From Seison nebaliae (lineage: Eukaryota > Rotifera > Pararotatoria > Seisonacea > Seisonidae), in contig JALJEE010000664.1 of the NCBI GenBank assembly GCA_023231475.1, positions 1-55,636 of the forward strand: a stretch of DNA of 55,636 nt. Reading direction: 5' to 3'. Positions 35,435-45,758 of this stretch are shown here, piece by piece (the first letter of the stretch is position 1; each line of letters begins with the position of its first letter). Made by a program: the position numbers and the translations under genes. The notes beneath the pieces were generated by a model. That model made no database searches and was not told where the DNA came from. It was given only the letters and a program-made list of their open reading frames with translations.

Positions 35435-35750
35435 AATGTAAAAACAATTAGAACAAAAAATTATGCGTGTAGTTTTTCATTTTTCTCTTTTAAGTACAGA
35501 ATCCTATTTCAAATAAATAAAAAATAAAAAAAAAAATTTCTACAATTTACTCTTTGCCATATGGGGATTCCGCGTCTTAATAATAAAAAAATATATACCT
35601 TGTTTTTTTAATGGATTTCTTTGTAATTTTAAAATTATTTTATTATCTCTTAGTTCAGAGCTTCTTTCACAGACAGTTTTCGGATTAGAAAAATCGGCTC
35701 AAATGATAAAATGGATTTTATCATATTGAGATTAAATTAAAAACAGGGGT
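35435..35750. other. AT-rich divergent intergenic spacer
   Basis: This is the shared 5' region between the minus-strand kinase-fold gene and the plus-strand 1112-residue orphan gene. It includes long A/T runs. No motif or repeat shared with the flank of paralogue 1 was recognised by eye. Confidence 0.5.
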
Positions 35751-38700
35751 ATGATGAAAGATCAATGGATATATCGGTTGGCGTTGATCGTTGTTATGAA
35801 TGTGCATTTGATAAGTTTAAGAAAAGTGGTTGATGATTTACCAGCCGTTTTCCGTGTGAGTTCCGATCGAGAGAAGATCTACATAAATATCTTCCAATGT
35901 TTAATTGATGAAGGTGAATGTATTGAATCATTGGGAATAAGAATAAATTTCTACAAATTCTTCCAATTTACTTCGAATGATATTTGTATTGATTTTGAGA
36001 TTCTTGTACAAAAATATTTTATGTTATTCTCCAATTGTTACATCGATGAGGTAGAGGAGTTGTTAAAAGTTTCAAAGAATTTGAAAAATGTTCAAATGTT
36101 TCCTGTGGAATCGAAGAAATTTAATTGTTTCAATAATTTTTATAAGAAATCAAAGAAAAATTTGAATTCACATTTCATTCATTGTGTTTGGAAGAATTCT
36201 TTAGAAGTGATATTTCCATCCAATCTCCATACGGCTAATAATGGAATAAACAAGAAAAATTTAAAGAAGAAAAAAAGAAGTGAGACGATCACTATTTATT
36301 TCAATTGGTTTTCCAAACAAGTCGAGAAATATTTCCAGCTTTTTTCCGAAAACATTTTGAAGTCTTCCCAATTTCATTTAGGCAATTCGGAGAAGAAATT
36401 AAAAAAAATCTCTTGTCAAAAGTGGTCAAGTACGGAAGATTTTGTTTCTAAATATAAATTAGAAAGTTATGTTCACAAATTGTCGAAAGATAAAGACATA
36501 TTCACCATCGATCAACCTTTCCCATTGGAACGGATTAACCAGAAGATCATTTCTCAAATGGAGACTGAGAAGAAAGTGAAGAAGAATTTATCAAAAGTGA
36601 AAAGACGAGAAAATTCATTTAGGAAATTGAAGAATGTTGAGAAGAAATCGTTCGCTGTCATATTCGAACGGAAATGTCGTACTATTTTAAGGAAAGAGAA
36701 TGAATTGTTGTGGAAATATCGAAAAGAAGATCAATTGAAATCAATCATTCAACGATCCAGTTTTTGCCAATTTGGTCAAATAATATTTGGGAAAAGAATG
36801 TGCAAATTGGAGGAAATTCCGAAATTATTCTATAAAATATCAACAATCAAATCTCTCGAATATTGGGAGATGACTTACGATTATCTGAATAGAGTAACCA
36901 AATCTTCAACATTCGATATTTTTACGTTATTTATCGATATATTTCTTGCGACTTATCGTCCACAAATTGATTCAGAAATAAATAATGATAATTGGGAAGA
37001 CTTCAACAAATTGTACAGTTGTCGTTATCGGAATGGTTATTGTTCGTTGCAAATCAATGAAGATGATATGAATATTTTAAGTTGTTATTGTATGAATATT
37101 GACAACTTCCAATATACTGATCTCTTTAACACTTATCTAACATCAGCATCGATTATTCCGATCACTAATCAATGGGAAGAAATTCCTTTGAAAGAAATGA
37201 AGATTTTGAGTCGAATGAGAATTAATTTAAATGAATTCTTGTTAGTTCTCTTCGAAAATATTCAAGATCGATTATACAAAAATCGAATATCGATCGATCA
37301 TATCGATTATCGTTATTATTTGAAAGAACCGTCAACTTTATCTCAAAGTCTTCTACCACTTCGATCGATTTTTAATCATAACGTTTATCATCATCCGTTT
37401 GTCAAACGATTAATTTATCGACAATTATTCTTCTTGAAATCATCGAAATTATTAATCAATTGGAATGCGAATAATGAAGTTCTGTTTATATCAGTTTGGT
37501 GGATTATCAATGACGATCAAACAATTCTCATGCCAAACGATTATTTGAATGAGATTTTGGAAGAGATAGACGAATTTAAAAATTTCTTTTATGACACTTT
37601 CCCGAAAGAGTTTTGTGCATTAAATGACGATGATTGTTATTTCGATTCTCATGATAATGTTGGGAAAGAAGAATTAATGGAGTTGCACAGAGAAATTTTA
37701 ATCAATTCTCAAATGGTGAAGATGTCACATTTAATGTTAACTGATTTGGAATTGATGATTCATTTGTATCGATTGAATATTGACGATTTCGTCGATTATT
37801 GGATGAGTGAAGTAACTTTATCGAAATTATTATTCTCTTTTCATTTCAATGAAATCGCACGTTATGTTTATTATAGACGACGAGGAATCAAAATCTCTTC
37901 TCACTTTCAACGTTCCATCAAGAAACAAATAGAATTATTTCAAAATGTCAATTCTTTCCATCTCAATCAGATTGTGAAACAGAGTATTATGAAATCATTG
38001 AATCATCATTATTCTTTTGGCATTTCAGTTATGAGAAGAAAACGGAAGAAAAAATCACCGAAAATTATTATTCCAAAAGAGTATACAAGTGATGATATTA
38101 TTCCATGTTATCTGATTTATTATTATTCCAAACATTCACTCAATTCCATCATGGCATTATCTGAGTTCTATCAATTCCATCGATCTTTTCCTCATCTACC
38201 GATGTTCGTTCGAGATATCGATGAAGATTTGGTCGCTAAAGTTTACGGAAAGAGTCGAGATATTCCTTATGTATATTTGATGCACATTTGGAATGAGGAA
38301 CCGATTGGAATGAAATATTCCGGTGCATATATCACTTCCTCTAAATTATCGAAATTCACTCAAGCCATTACGGATTATAGAGAGATGAAAAGTGAAAAGA
38401 AATTCAATGATTTTCATGATCAGAACGAACTTATAACAATTTATAAATTATTCGGAATGGTTAAACAAACGATAAATTTGCGACCTATCCAAATGAATAG
38501 AGATCCGACAAATAGAATTTATGAAATTTTACATGAATTAGATCAATTCAATACGTCTCATATGATGTTGCAAAATTCATTCGAAATTCCCATCCAAACA
38601 TATTTGACGAATCATCAATTGACATTCGTTCAAGAGAAACATAAAGAATTGATGAATATTTTGACAAATTATACGGAAGATATTCGTCTACATTTAAAGG

Positions 38701-39089
38701 ACTATAATCGATTAGATTTAGATAAATATTCATTTTCTGAACGATTATGTCGATATCTTTTCAACGTCTATATCAATCACGATTATTATCTCTCTTATTT
38801 CCTCAAATACGAAAATGTCATGCAAATTGTCAAATATTCTTATTATGAGACTTATCTTAGTGATTTCAATTCGTTACTCTTCTCTCAGAATGTCTCATTT
38901 GAAATGAATGATCCTCTACTCGATTTCTCGTCATTCCTTCAACAACAAACATTATCCGATATCACTTTCCGGAAAATTCTTCAAAATCAAATTTTTTTGA
39001 ATTTTACTGGTTTTCGCATATTGAACATTATTCTCATTATTTGTACATTTATCCTTATCAGTTGGTTTGTTGGTGGAGCAGTCGGTTAA
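35751..39089 (+). CDS. Unrecognised 1112-residue protein with N-terminal and C-terminal hydrophobic segments
   Basis: Not recognised. A single exon runs from ATGATGAAAGATCAATGG to a TAA at 39087. Residues about 8-24 (IYRLALIVVMNVHLISL) look like a signal peptide or anchor. The last 22 residues are strongly hydrophobic (ILIICTFILISWFVGGAVG) with no tail, fitting a GPI signal or a tail anchor. Between them is a long hydrophilic region rich in Lys, Asn, Phe and Tyr. It includes a lysine-rich part (about 165-320), scattered paired cysteines (CRYRNGYCSLQ, LSCYCMNIDNF, DDDCYFDSHD) and many aromatic-rich helical-looking stretches. No catalytic motif was recognised. The long open frame in AT-rich DNA is strong evidence of selection for coding. 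It could be a fast-evolving extracellular protein of the lineage. Confidence 0.75.
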   Translation: MMKDQWIYRLALIVVMNVHLISLRKVVDDLPAVFRVSSDREKIYINIFQCLIDEGECIESLGIRINFYKFFQFTSNDICIDFEILVQKYFMLFSNCYIDEVEELLKVSKNLKNVQMFPVESKKFNCFNNFYKKSKKNLNSHFIHCVWKNSLEVIFPSNLHTANNGINKKNLKKKKRSETITIYFNWFSKQVEKYFQLFSENILKSSQFHLGNSEKKLKKISCQKWSSTEDFVSKYKLESYVHKLSKDKDIFTIDQPFPLERINQKIISQMETEKKVKKNLSKVKRRENSFRKLKNVEKKSFAVIFERKCRTILRKENELLWKYRKEDQLKSIIQRSSFCQFGQIIFGKRMCKLEEIPKLFYKISTIKSLEYWEMTYDYLNRVTKSSTFDIFTLFIDIFLATYRPQIDSEINNDNWEDFNKLYSCRYRNGYCSLQINEDDMNILSCYCMNIDNFQYTDLFNTYLTSASIIPITNQWEEIPLKEMKILSRMRINLNEFLLVLFENIQDRLYKNRISIDHIDYRYYLKEPSTLSQSLLPLRSIFNHNVYHHPFVKRLIYRQLFFLKSSKLLINWNANNEVLFISVWWIINDDQTILMPNDYLNEILEEIDEFKNFFYDTFPKEFCALNDDDCYFDSHDNVGKEELMELHREILINSQMVKMSHLMLTDLELMIHLYRLNIDDFVDYWMSEVTLSKLLFSFHFNEIARYVYYRRRGIKISSHFQRSIKKQIELFQNVNSFHLNQIVKQSIMKSLNHHYSFGISVMRRKRKKKSPKIIIPKEYTSDDIIPCYLIYYYSKHSLNSIMALSEFYQFHRSFPHLPMFVRDIDEDLVAKVYGKSRDIPYVYLMHIWNEEPIGMKYSGAYITSSKLSKFTQAITDYREMKSEKKFNDFHDQNELITIYKLFGMVKQTINLRPIQMNRDPTNRIYEILHELDQFNTSHMMLQNSFEIPIQTYLTNHQLTFVQEKHKELMNILTNYTEDIRLHLKDYNRLDLDKYSFSERLCRYLFNVYINHDYYLSYFLKYENVMQIVKYSYYETYLSDFNSLLFSQNVSFEMNDPLLDFSSFLQQQTLSDITFRKILQNQIFLNFTGFRILNIILIICTFILISWFVGGAVG

Positions 39090-39235
39090 TTTATTCTAAT
39101 ATCATTTCACTTCCGTTTTATGTATTATATAATTATATTTTCATTTCGTCAATTATTTCATTATTTTACGCTATCAAAATGAACAGTTTTTATGAAACGA
39201 ATAAATAATTGTTATTTAAAACAATCTCATTCTCA

Positions 39236-39255
39236 CTCTCTCTCTCTCTCTCTCT
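39236..39255. repeat. (CT)n microsatellite
   Basis: About ten CT units in the 3' flank of the 1112-residue gene, upstream of the tetraspanin-like gene. Confidence 0.95.
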
Positions 39256-39367
39256 TCGGGTTAATATTGATATTTGGAGAATGTAATTGGAACAATGGAA
39301 ATATATCTGGAAAATTTGAGTTTTGAATCGAATTTCTAATTGGAAATATATTTAGTGGGAAGGGAAG

Positions 39368-40065
39368 ATGAGTTTAAATGAGAATAAATCTCATAAAATC
39401 CTTAAGATTTGCTTAATCATTTCCCAAGCAATTATCATCGTTAATTTTTTCCCAACTCTTCCCACTCTCAAATAACGAGAAGATGTGAACTTCAAAGATT
39501 TTAGGTATCACTATGATCATATTCGGATTTATGTGTATTTGGAATCGGAATTCACTCGGTATACACAAGAATCCTATTCCGAAAATGAAGAATACTTTAA
39601 CGAAATTGGCGAATATGGAATTGGAGAAAGTTGGAATCATCATTCTGATTTATGGCATATCGATATTATTCATTACACTTTTGGGATTGTGTGGAACATG
39701 TTCAGAGACATTTCCATGTTTGATAGTTGTTCGATTTTCTGTTGATTCACTCAATTCTTTCATTCATATTCCACTAGTTCGCTGTTATGATACTAATCAA
39801 TATTATTTGTAGTTTGGTTATGATAACTCTCTCGCTAAAAAAGTTAGCGGACTTTAAGAAGGTACATAACGTGAATAATGTGAGGAGATATATTGAAGCG
39901 ATAATCGGAGCGATTATTGGTTTTAGCTCACTCGCCTTCATTCTCACTGTCATTTTGGCTCATTCGTTACATAAATATTACTATTATAAAAACGTTCGAA
40001 TACATCAATCGACAGTTCAACCTCAAGAGCCACATGGACCGGATATTATGCCACAATTGTCTTAG
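39368..40065 (+). CDS. Minimal tetraspanin-like protein, three exons
   Basis: Exons 39368-39439, 39498-39740 and 39778-40065, with 58- and 37-nt introns, all phase 0, give 200 residues. TM1 is KICLIISQAIIIILGITM, preceded by the usual short basic cytoplasmic start. TM2 is VGIIILIYGISILFITLLGL and runs into GLCGTCSETFPCLIV, which is the tetraspanin pattern GxxGxxxExxCLL after TM2. TM3 is about FAVMILINIICSLVMITL and TM4 is IIGAIIGFSSLAFILTVILA, with a tyrosine-rich tail (YYYYKN). Between TM3 and TM4 only about 25 residues remain and the CCG motif and disulfide cysteines are absent, whereas tetraspanins normally have a large loop of about 80-130 residues. The topology is convincing; strict tetraspanin membership is probable, not certain. 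Confidence 0.65.
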
Positions 40066-40184
40066 CAAGATAATTGATAGAATTTTTTTTTCAGTTTTAT
40101 TATAATTTGATGAGAAGCATATTTAATGAGAAATATATAATTTAAGTACAGAAAATGAAGAAATGAGGGATAGAAATGAATAAA

Positions 40185-41047
40185 TTATCTTTTTTCTCCT
40201 AAATCCCAAATATCATCGTCAGCTATTTTCGTTTCACACACCACCAGTATATGAGAATTCGTTTGTTCCAAATATTGTTTCATGTGTTCATTGATATCGT
40301 CGATATAAACTTCATTTTTCACTTTCGAATCAATCTCAATAAATTCACCTGGAAAATAAATTCAAATTTTAAAATTTGGTTATCATTAAATTAACCGTCT
40401 ACTTTTGTAATTGTCATCCAATGTTCACCCATGAATGGGAGACTTATTCCAAAAACGTTGTAACGACTGGGAACGTTGAGAAGGAATCCTTTAATCTTCT
40501 CCAATCTCAATTGCTTTATTGAACGATTCTTATTGAACCAAATGATTTTGTGATTAACCTCGTTCAAAGCAATCGATATCACATTAATATCATATCGACC
40601 TAATCCCATCATACTTCGATGTGCATTGAAAATCTTATTTTCGTCCAATCTTAAACAAATGTCATCGAAGTCCATTCGGTCGAACATTTGAGATTGAAAT
40701 AAATTATTCAGCGCATGTACTGCACATAGTTGAAGATGTTGTCTCTCATGGTAGATTTGTTTGCCGTTGGACGATCTCTTCATCGACAAATAAATATCAT
40801 TAATGATATCAGGATTGACGTATTCCTCCGTATCGTCTAATGAATCGAATGGACGAACTATCTTTTTGATGGAATCTCCAATGGCAGCAACTTCTTCGAA
40901 AGATCTACGCTTTGTTTTTAATAACATTGCTCGACGTTTAGAACGTGGCGAGAAAGATTGAGATCTTGGTGAAGGTTCACCATATTTCTTCCTCGGATTT
41001 GTTTTGAACTGCTTAGCGGTTCTTTTCGGTAGGTCTAAAAGCGTCAT
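40185..41047 (-). CDS. Josephin-domain deubiquitinase (JOSD1/2 type), two exons
   Basis: Josephin proteins are cysteine proteases that cleave ubiquitin chains. Exon 1 (41047-40396) and exon 2 (40348-40185) are joined by a 47-nt intron that splits a Gly codon; the product is 271 residues. The Josephin domain begins at QIYHERQHLQLCAVHALNN, which carries the catalytic Cys 108 and oxyanion Gln 105 or 107. It continues with SMMGLGRYDINVISIAL, and GEHWMTI with the catalytic His 209. The third catalytic residue is Asp 224, in FIEIDSKVK from exon 2, matching YYNLDSKL in JOSD1. The C-terminus (HILVVCETK) matches the family end. About 98 residues of basic, serine-rich N-terminal extension precede the domain, longer than in vertebrate JOSD1/2. 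All catalytic residues are present, so activity is expected. Confidence 0.93.
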
Positions 41048-41387
41048 AATTCTCTGACTTCTTTTCGAAACAAATGAAACCTGTTAAACTTAAAGGATTA
41101 GATACGTTATCATCCAATTTATAAGTATTTACACCATCTTCATTTCTATTCGATTGCATTTCGTTACCCTAACATGAAATGACGATGTTTTATTACATCA
41201 GATTATTTTAAGCTAACAATCTACCTCTTTGTTACTATTTGGAGAAGAATAATGAAAAACAAAAAATGAAGTTGACAAGAACATAGATAAATTTTCGCAT
41301 ACGTCATTATATGTCATGAAGGAAATGAATGGACGATCAGATCAAACTGCATCGTTAAATGAATGTGTATTCATATAGTTTAATTGT

Positions 41388-42079
41388 TTAAATGTTTTCA
41401 AATAAAAATGTTGTTTCGCTTCTTTCGAAAATCAATTTGATTATGGCCATAGAACTAATTAGTCTATGACGATGGCGGTGTCGGTTTGTTATTGGAAACG
41501 ACTTCAATTCCCTCGCAACAATGTTGTAATCGTGTGGGACATCGTTCTGAATAAGTTTCATAAGTTTTTTGTTGATAAATCCTCGAGTATCTAAAGAATA
41601 ATAATCGTTGCAACATAATTATTTATGAATTTTGTGTTAACCCACGATGATATACCGTATACTTTTTCCACCACATACCCTTCTTCCTTTTTTTGACTAT
41701 GTATAATATACATATGAATAACTCAATACAATTATAATGAGATAAATGAGAGATGTACCTTTTATCTTTACTTTTTTCGAATTGACAATGCTTTGTACAT
41801 GGCTCGTAATTATTGGATCAATGAAACAACACGGTCTTTCACCAAGACTGTCAAATATACAATAAGTTTCCTCATTCTAGTTAAATAGATAATAACCAAT
41901 CGATCTCGATAGTGTGATAAATAAGAGAAGCGATGACACTCAATAAGAGGCAGAAGGAGAAGTAATTGATGGACATATTGCGGAGAAGGACAAATGTGAA
42001 GAAAGCTGAATGAACAACTTACGTCAAACGTTTCCTTTTTGAGAAAATTCACAGATGACGGAAAAGTTTGGAAAACAAT
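41388..42079 (-). CDS. Possible small multi-exon gene, uncertain frame
   Basis: Tentative. On the minus strand three GT-AG-bounded pieces fit in phase: 42079-42023 (ending at a strong donor GTAAGT), 41876-41759 and 41590-41388. The middle piece reads NEETYCIFDSLGERPCCFID. In the predicted phase the last piece reads TRGFINKKLMKLIQND. Another frame of the last piece reads YSERCPTRLQHCCEG and ends at a TAG at 41464, and looks like a cysteine-rich secreted peptide. Which frame is used cannot be decided. No start codon was found with confidence and no family was recognised. Confidence 0.25.
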
Positions 42080-42171
42080 CTAGTCATGTAACTCTTTATT
42101 TTTATCAGCTTTTATTAGTACCTTTTGTAAAATAAAGTTTTATTATCCAAATAATAAATAAAAGTTTTTCT

Positions 42172-42570
42172 TCAAAATTTTGGTATGAAATTCTGAATTC
42201 TCGGTCTTTTAAGATCAATCGTAATATTAGATAGAACTTGTCTAATATCATAAACAGCGCTTAGGGTTGGGGGTCTTCTTCTTTTCTTAACAACTTTCAA
42301 TATTCCCCCGATTATCAGACATAGACCGGCTATCACCGGTAATAGAACCAGTAATGGTAAACGACTACTACCAGCTGGTATAATTGGTGTTGACGATAGA
42401 AAATCGATTGCTTTACTTGTTGTCTTGCCCTTAAAGTGATTCAATGTTCCAATTATCTCTGTATAGTCAGGAGGTTCGGTTATATTAACCATCTGCTCTA
42501 ATTCGTCCCAGTTTGCTTCATTCAACTCATCTTTCAGGTCCAAATCTTTAAACATGTAAATACTATTCAT
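42172..42570 (-). CDS. Unrecognised small single-pass membrane protein
   Basis: Not recognised. It is 132 residues from the first in-frame ATG (MNSIYMFKDLDLKDEL); the frame continues upstream only from non-ATG codons. It has an acidic N-terminal half with an NITEPPDYTE stretch, then a hydrophobic helix (LPLLVLLPVIAGLCLIIGGI) followed directly by a basic stop-transfer cluster (KVVKKRRRPP) and a basic tail. By the positive-inside rule the N-terminus faces out and the tail lies in the cytoplasm, without a cleaved signal peptide. It may be an exon of a larger gene. The helix plus basic cluster argues for a real protein. Confidence 0.5.
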   Translation of the reverse strand: MNSIYMFKDLDLKDELNEANWDELEQMVNITEPPDYTEIIGTLNHFKGKTTSKAIDFLSSTPIIPAGSSRLPLLVLLPVIAGLCLIIGGILKVVKKRRRPPTLSAVYDIRQVLSNITIDLKRPRIQNFIPKF

Positions 42571-42597
42571 CTTTTGAACGACTATTCTCTCTATCAA

Positions 42598-43166
42598 TCA
42601 CATTTCTCAATTGGTTTATTCGAAATAAAAATGTAGTAGAACAAAAATGTTTAATTTTCGCTTTTCAAACTGTTTGGAATTAGAAATAAGAGTAATTTTT
42701 TTGAAAAAATAAAAAGTGAATAAAGCTGCGGAGGAAAAATAAGTAACAAAATTATTCAATAAATAAATAGTAATGCTCAATAGAGTTGAGTTGATTGAAC
42801 TTGACCGTGTAAGACGATGGATTTTGATTAAATTAAAATTGGATCAATCATTGATTATTTGATTTAAATTTCGGAGAAACGAGAGATAAATGGAAAATTG
42901 AAATTAACGAAACTATTTTCAGACACGGCGAGAGATGGAACTGAAGAGAGGAGGGAGAAGAAGATAGAGATCATTACCGGAAATGTATTTATGATACAAA
43001 AGATTTTAGAATTTGAATGGTTCATGAATTGTTAAGAGACATCTGGAGGAGAAAAAAGAAATCTTCATATAATTCTTATTTCATTTTAACGAGAATTTAT
43101 AGTGGATTGAGTTATGAAACTCTTCCAGAAAATTAACAAAGCGAGAAGGTAATACAGAAAGAATAT
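42598..43166. other. Intergenic, no gene seen
   Basis: AT-rich spacer between the 3' end of FEZ and the start of the small membrane-protein gene, both on the minus strand. Nothing else is recognisable. Confidence 0.6.
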
Positions 43167-45758
43167 TTAAGCGGAAGGACAAACGACTTGAAGAATATAA
43201 TTCGTTAATAATTGAGGAACGTTTTCATTATCAATTGATATACCATTCAGAACTGGAAGAAGAAAATATTTTTCAAAATTGAAAACATAAAAATTGATTA
43301 AACTTTCTATTAATAATTGTAGATGTTCGACTTTCAACGGAAATAATCCTTCATGAAATGGAATAATTGTCGTCAATTGCTACAAATTTCATAAGATTAA
43401 TTTAGTCATGCGAGAAAAAACCCAACTTGACAAGATAATAGTTTATCGTTAATTGGTCGTCCTTTTCCATTAGCAATTTCGTTCATATTTTTTCGGTTAC
43501 CGATTCGTCTCTTCTCTTTTAACATTAATCGTTTTTTATGCTGAAGGCAATGGATTAATGATGAACAGTGAATATTTCGAATGGAGCTAACTTGTACTTG
43601 ATGTATCAGATCGATGAAACGGTTTTGTTCTTCTCGAACATTCTTCAATTCATCTCGTCCTGCTAATTCTTGGACTAAGATTTGGTTCATATCTTGCAAC
43701 GTGTTTTTCAATTGTTTTATCATTAGCCTCAAGTCATCGATTGACGTCTGATGAAGATCTGGATGGAAAATTGGATATTAAGCACAGTTCGATGAAATAA
43801 AATTAACTTTTGGAAGAAATGTTGTGAAGTAAATTTTCTTTCCGCTGTAATTCGAATTCACCAAAATTACCAGCATCGTTTCTTAACGTCTCAATATCGA
43901 ATTCATGATAAATGAATTTTTTTGAAGTAATCATTTCAAATAATTTTTTGTTAAGTGTCGATGAAAATTGTTGAGTTTTCTTTTCGTCTATCAGTTCATA
44001 CAGGTCATAGGCACATCGATTACATAGAACTTTTCGATTGGCAATTGAATATTTTGTCGAATGTAATAACTGATCTTGAGAATGATTTCCGTCTTTCTTC
44101 CAACTTCCATTCATGTTAAACGGATCTTTAAACATCGACGTATCGTTGAGCGAATGGGAAAGATTCAACATTTCCCCACCATATCCCGAGTCATAAGTTC
44201 CGTCTGAAGTCGTCGTATGATCCATCATTATACTTCTGTTCATCGATTGCGATATTCTAACCGGACAATCATCTTTCATTAATATCAGTGATTTAGCTGT
44301 GTCGTTGTTAAACGTCATACTTTTCGGAAGATGTGTAAACCGTTTTTCAAATTGTTTCAATGAAACAGTTTCTACATTCTCTGTTATACTCGTGTTGGAT
44401 TTGCTTCGCATTTCAATTTGCTTTTCTGCTATCGATTCAACCTCTGATGGTGTTAATCGTTCTAAACGATATCTTGTGATGGTGTCGAAGAGAGATGTGG
44501 TTAAGTTGTTGGAGAAGGAATTATCGGGAAGAATGATTATTATAGACGAGAGAATACATGTACATCTCTCACATTCATTCGAACAACAACTGCATGTCCA
44601 TAGATCATATTGTGTATCATCATCTTTCGAATGAGATTCGCCAAGATCATCATATGGATTGACATCAAACTCTTCGTTGCAATATTCACAGGTTATAAGA
44701 ATATTATCTCGATTCTTTTCATTATGAGTGTTTGGTGGAAGATATTCTTCTAATTCTGTCAATACATCTGCTGCAGTTTGTAAATCATCAGAAAATTGAT
44801 TTGAAGAGTAACTATTTTGATGATTACGATGATAGTCTGAGGTTGGATCAGTCGGTTGACTCTCTATCTTATTCGCATTTTGATGAGTTTTTTTATGGTC
44901 TTCATGAATGAGTGATCGATATGTTTCCCACGACATACAATCACATGAACATTGACAAAGGAAGTCTTTCGATTTGTATTCTCGAACTAATCGTTCATTG
45001 TTGGGCAGTTCAAGAGACGACGAGGAGATAGTTGCTGTGGTTGTAGGTGTTTGAGAGATAAAAGAATTTAAATTGATTTGATCGAAATGTAATGACTTGC
45101 TGATCCTACTAAGGAAAGTAGATTTATTCATTTGTGTTGAAACGAAATTAATTGTGGGAGAGATCACTTTACGCTTCGTTCGATCAACAACATTTTGAGA
45201 AATACTTTCAATGTGCTTTATTTCGTTATGATTTGTCTTTATTTTATAGTTATTGGTAGTGATGGTAGAGGTGGTGGTGATATCTTCTTTCTTCCATCTA
45301 CTTTTCAAACGTTGTCCCAACTTCAATATGGAGTGAGATGTAATCGACGTTGGCATCATTGTTGAAACATTAGCATGACGTCCATACTCGTCAAACAGTT
45401 GTTGTTGATGTTTTTGGAAGTTCATTTCTAACGATAAGTTCGACAAATTAACTTTTTCCTTTTTTCTCTTGTTCTTCTTGTTAGAATGTTGATATGGTTG
45501 ATCTTTCCACTGATATTGATTAAGTGATGCAGAAGATATTAATGGAATATCGGTTGCAGTTACCTCTGTTCTCTCCTCACAAGACGATAGTGATGATGAA
45601 GATACAGATGATGATGATGATGATGATGAGGATGAGATGGAAGATAATGAGATATATGAAGGTAAATTTACATTTAAGGAATGTGTTGATACAGCTTCAA
45701 CATTAATAAAATTTGAATGATTCTCATTGAAGTTTGGATATGTGCTTGGGTCAGACAT
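43167..45758 (-). CDS. FEZ1: FEZ1/unc-76 (fasciculation and elongation zeta) homologue, three exons
   Basis: FEZ proteins are kinesin-1 adaptors for axonal transport and axon growth. Exons 45758-43808, 43758-43427 and 43379-43167 (introns 49 and 47 nt, phases consistent) give 831 residues, about twice the vertebrate length. The diagnostic C-terminus is LTTIIPFHEGLFPLKVEHLQ and then VPQLLTNYILQVVCPSA, against VPTLLTDYILKVLCPT in FEZ1. The coiled-coil region reads LRLMIKQLKNTLQDMNQILV followed by QELAGRDELKNVREEQNRFI, matching the FEZ leucine-zipper segment. TAADVLTELEEYL near 330 matches the acidic TADQVIEEIEEMM motif. The extended N-terminal part has a polyserine tract (about 38-60) and cysteine clusters (CQCSCDC near 268, CEYC near 357, CSCCSNECERCTC near 389, CNRC near 590) not expected in FEZ. 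Identity is firm from the C-terminal half. Confidence 0.9.
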
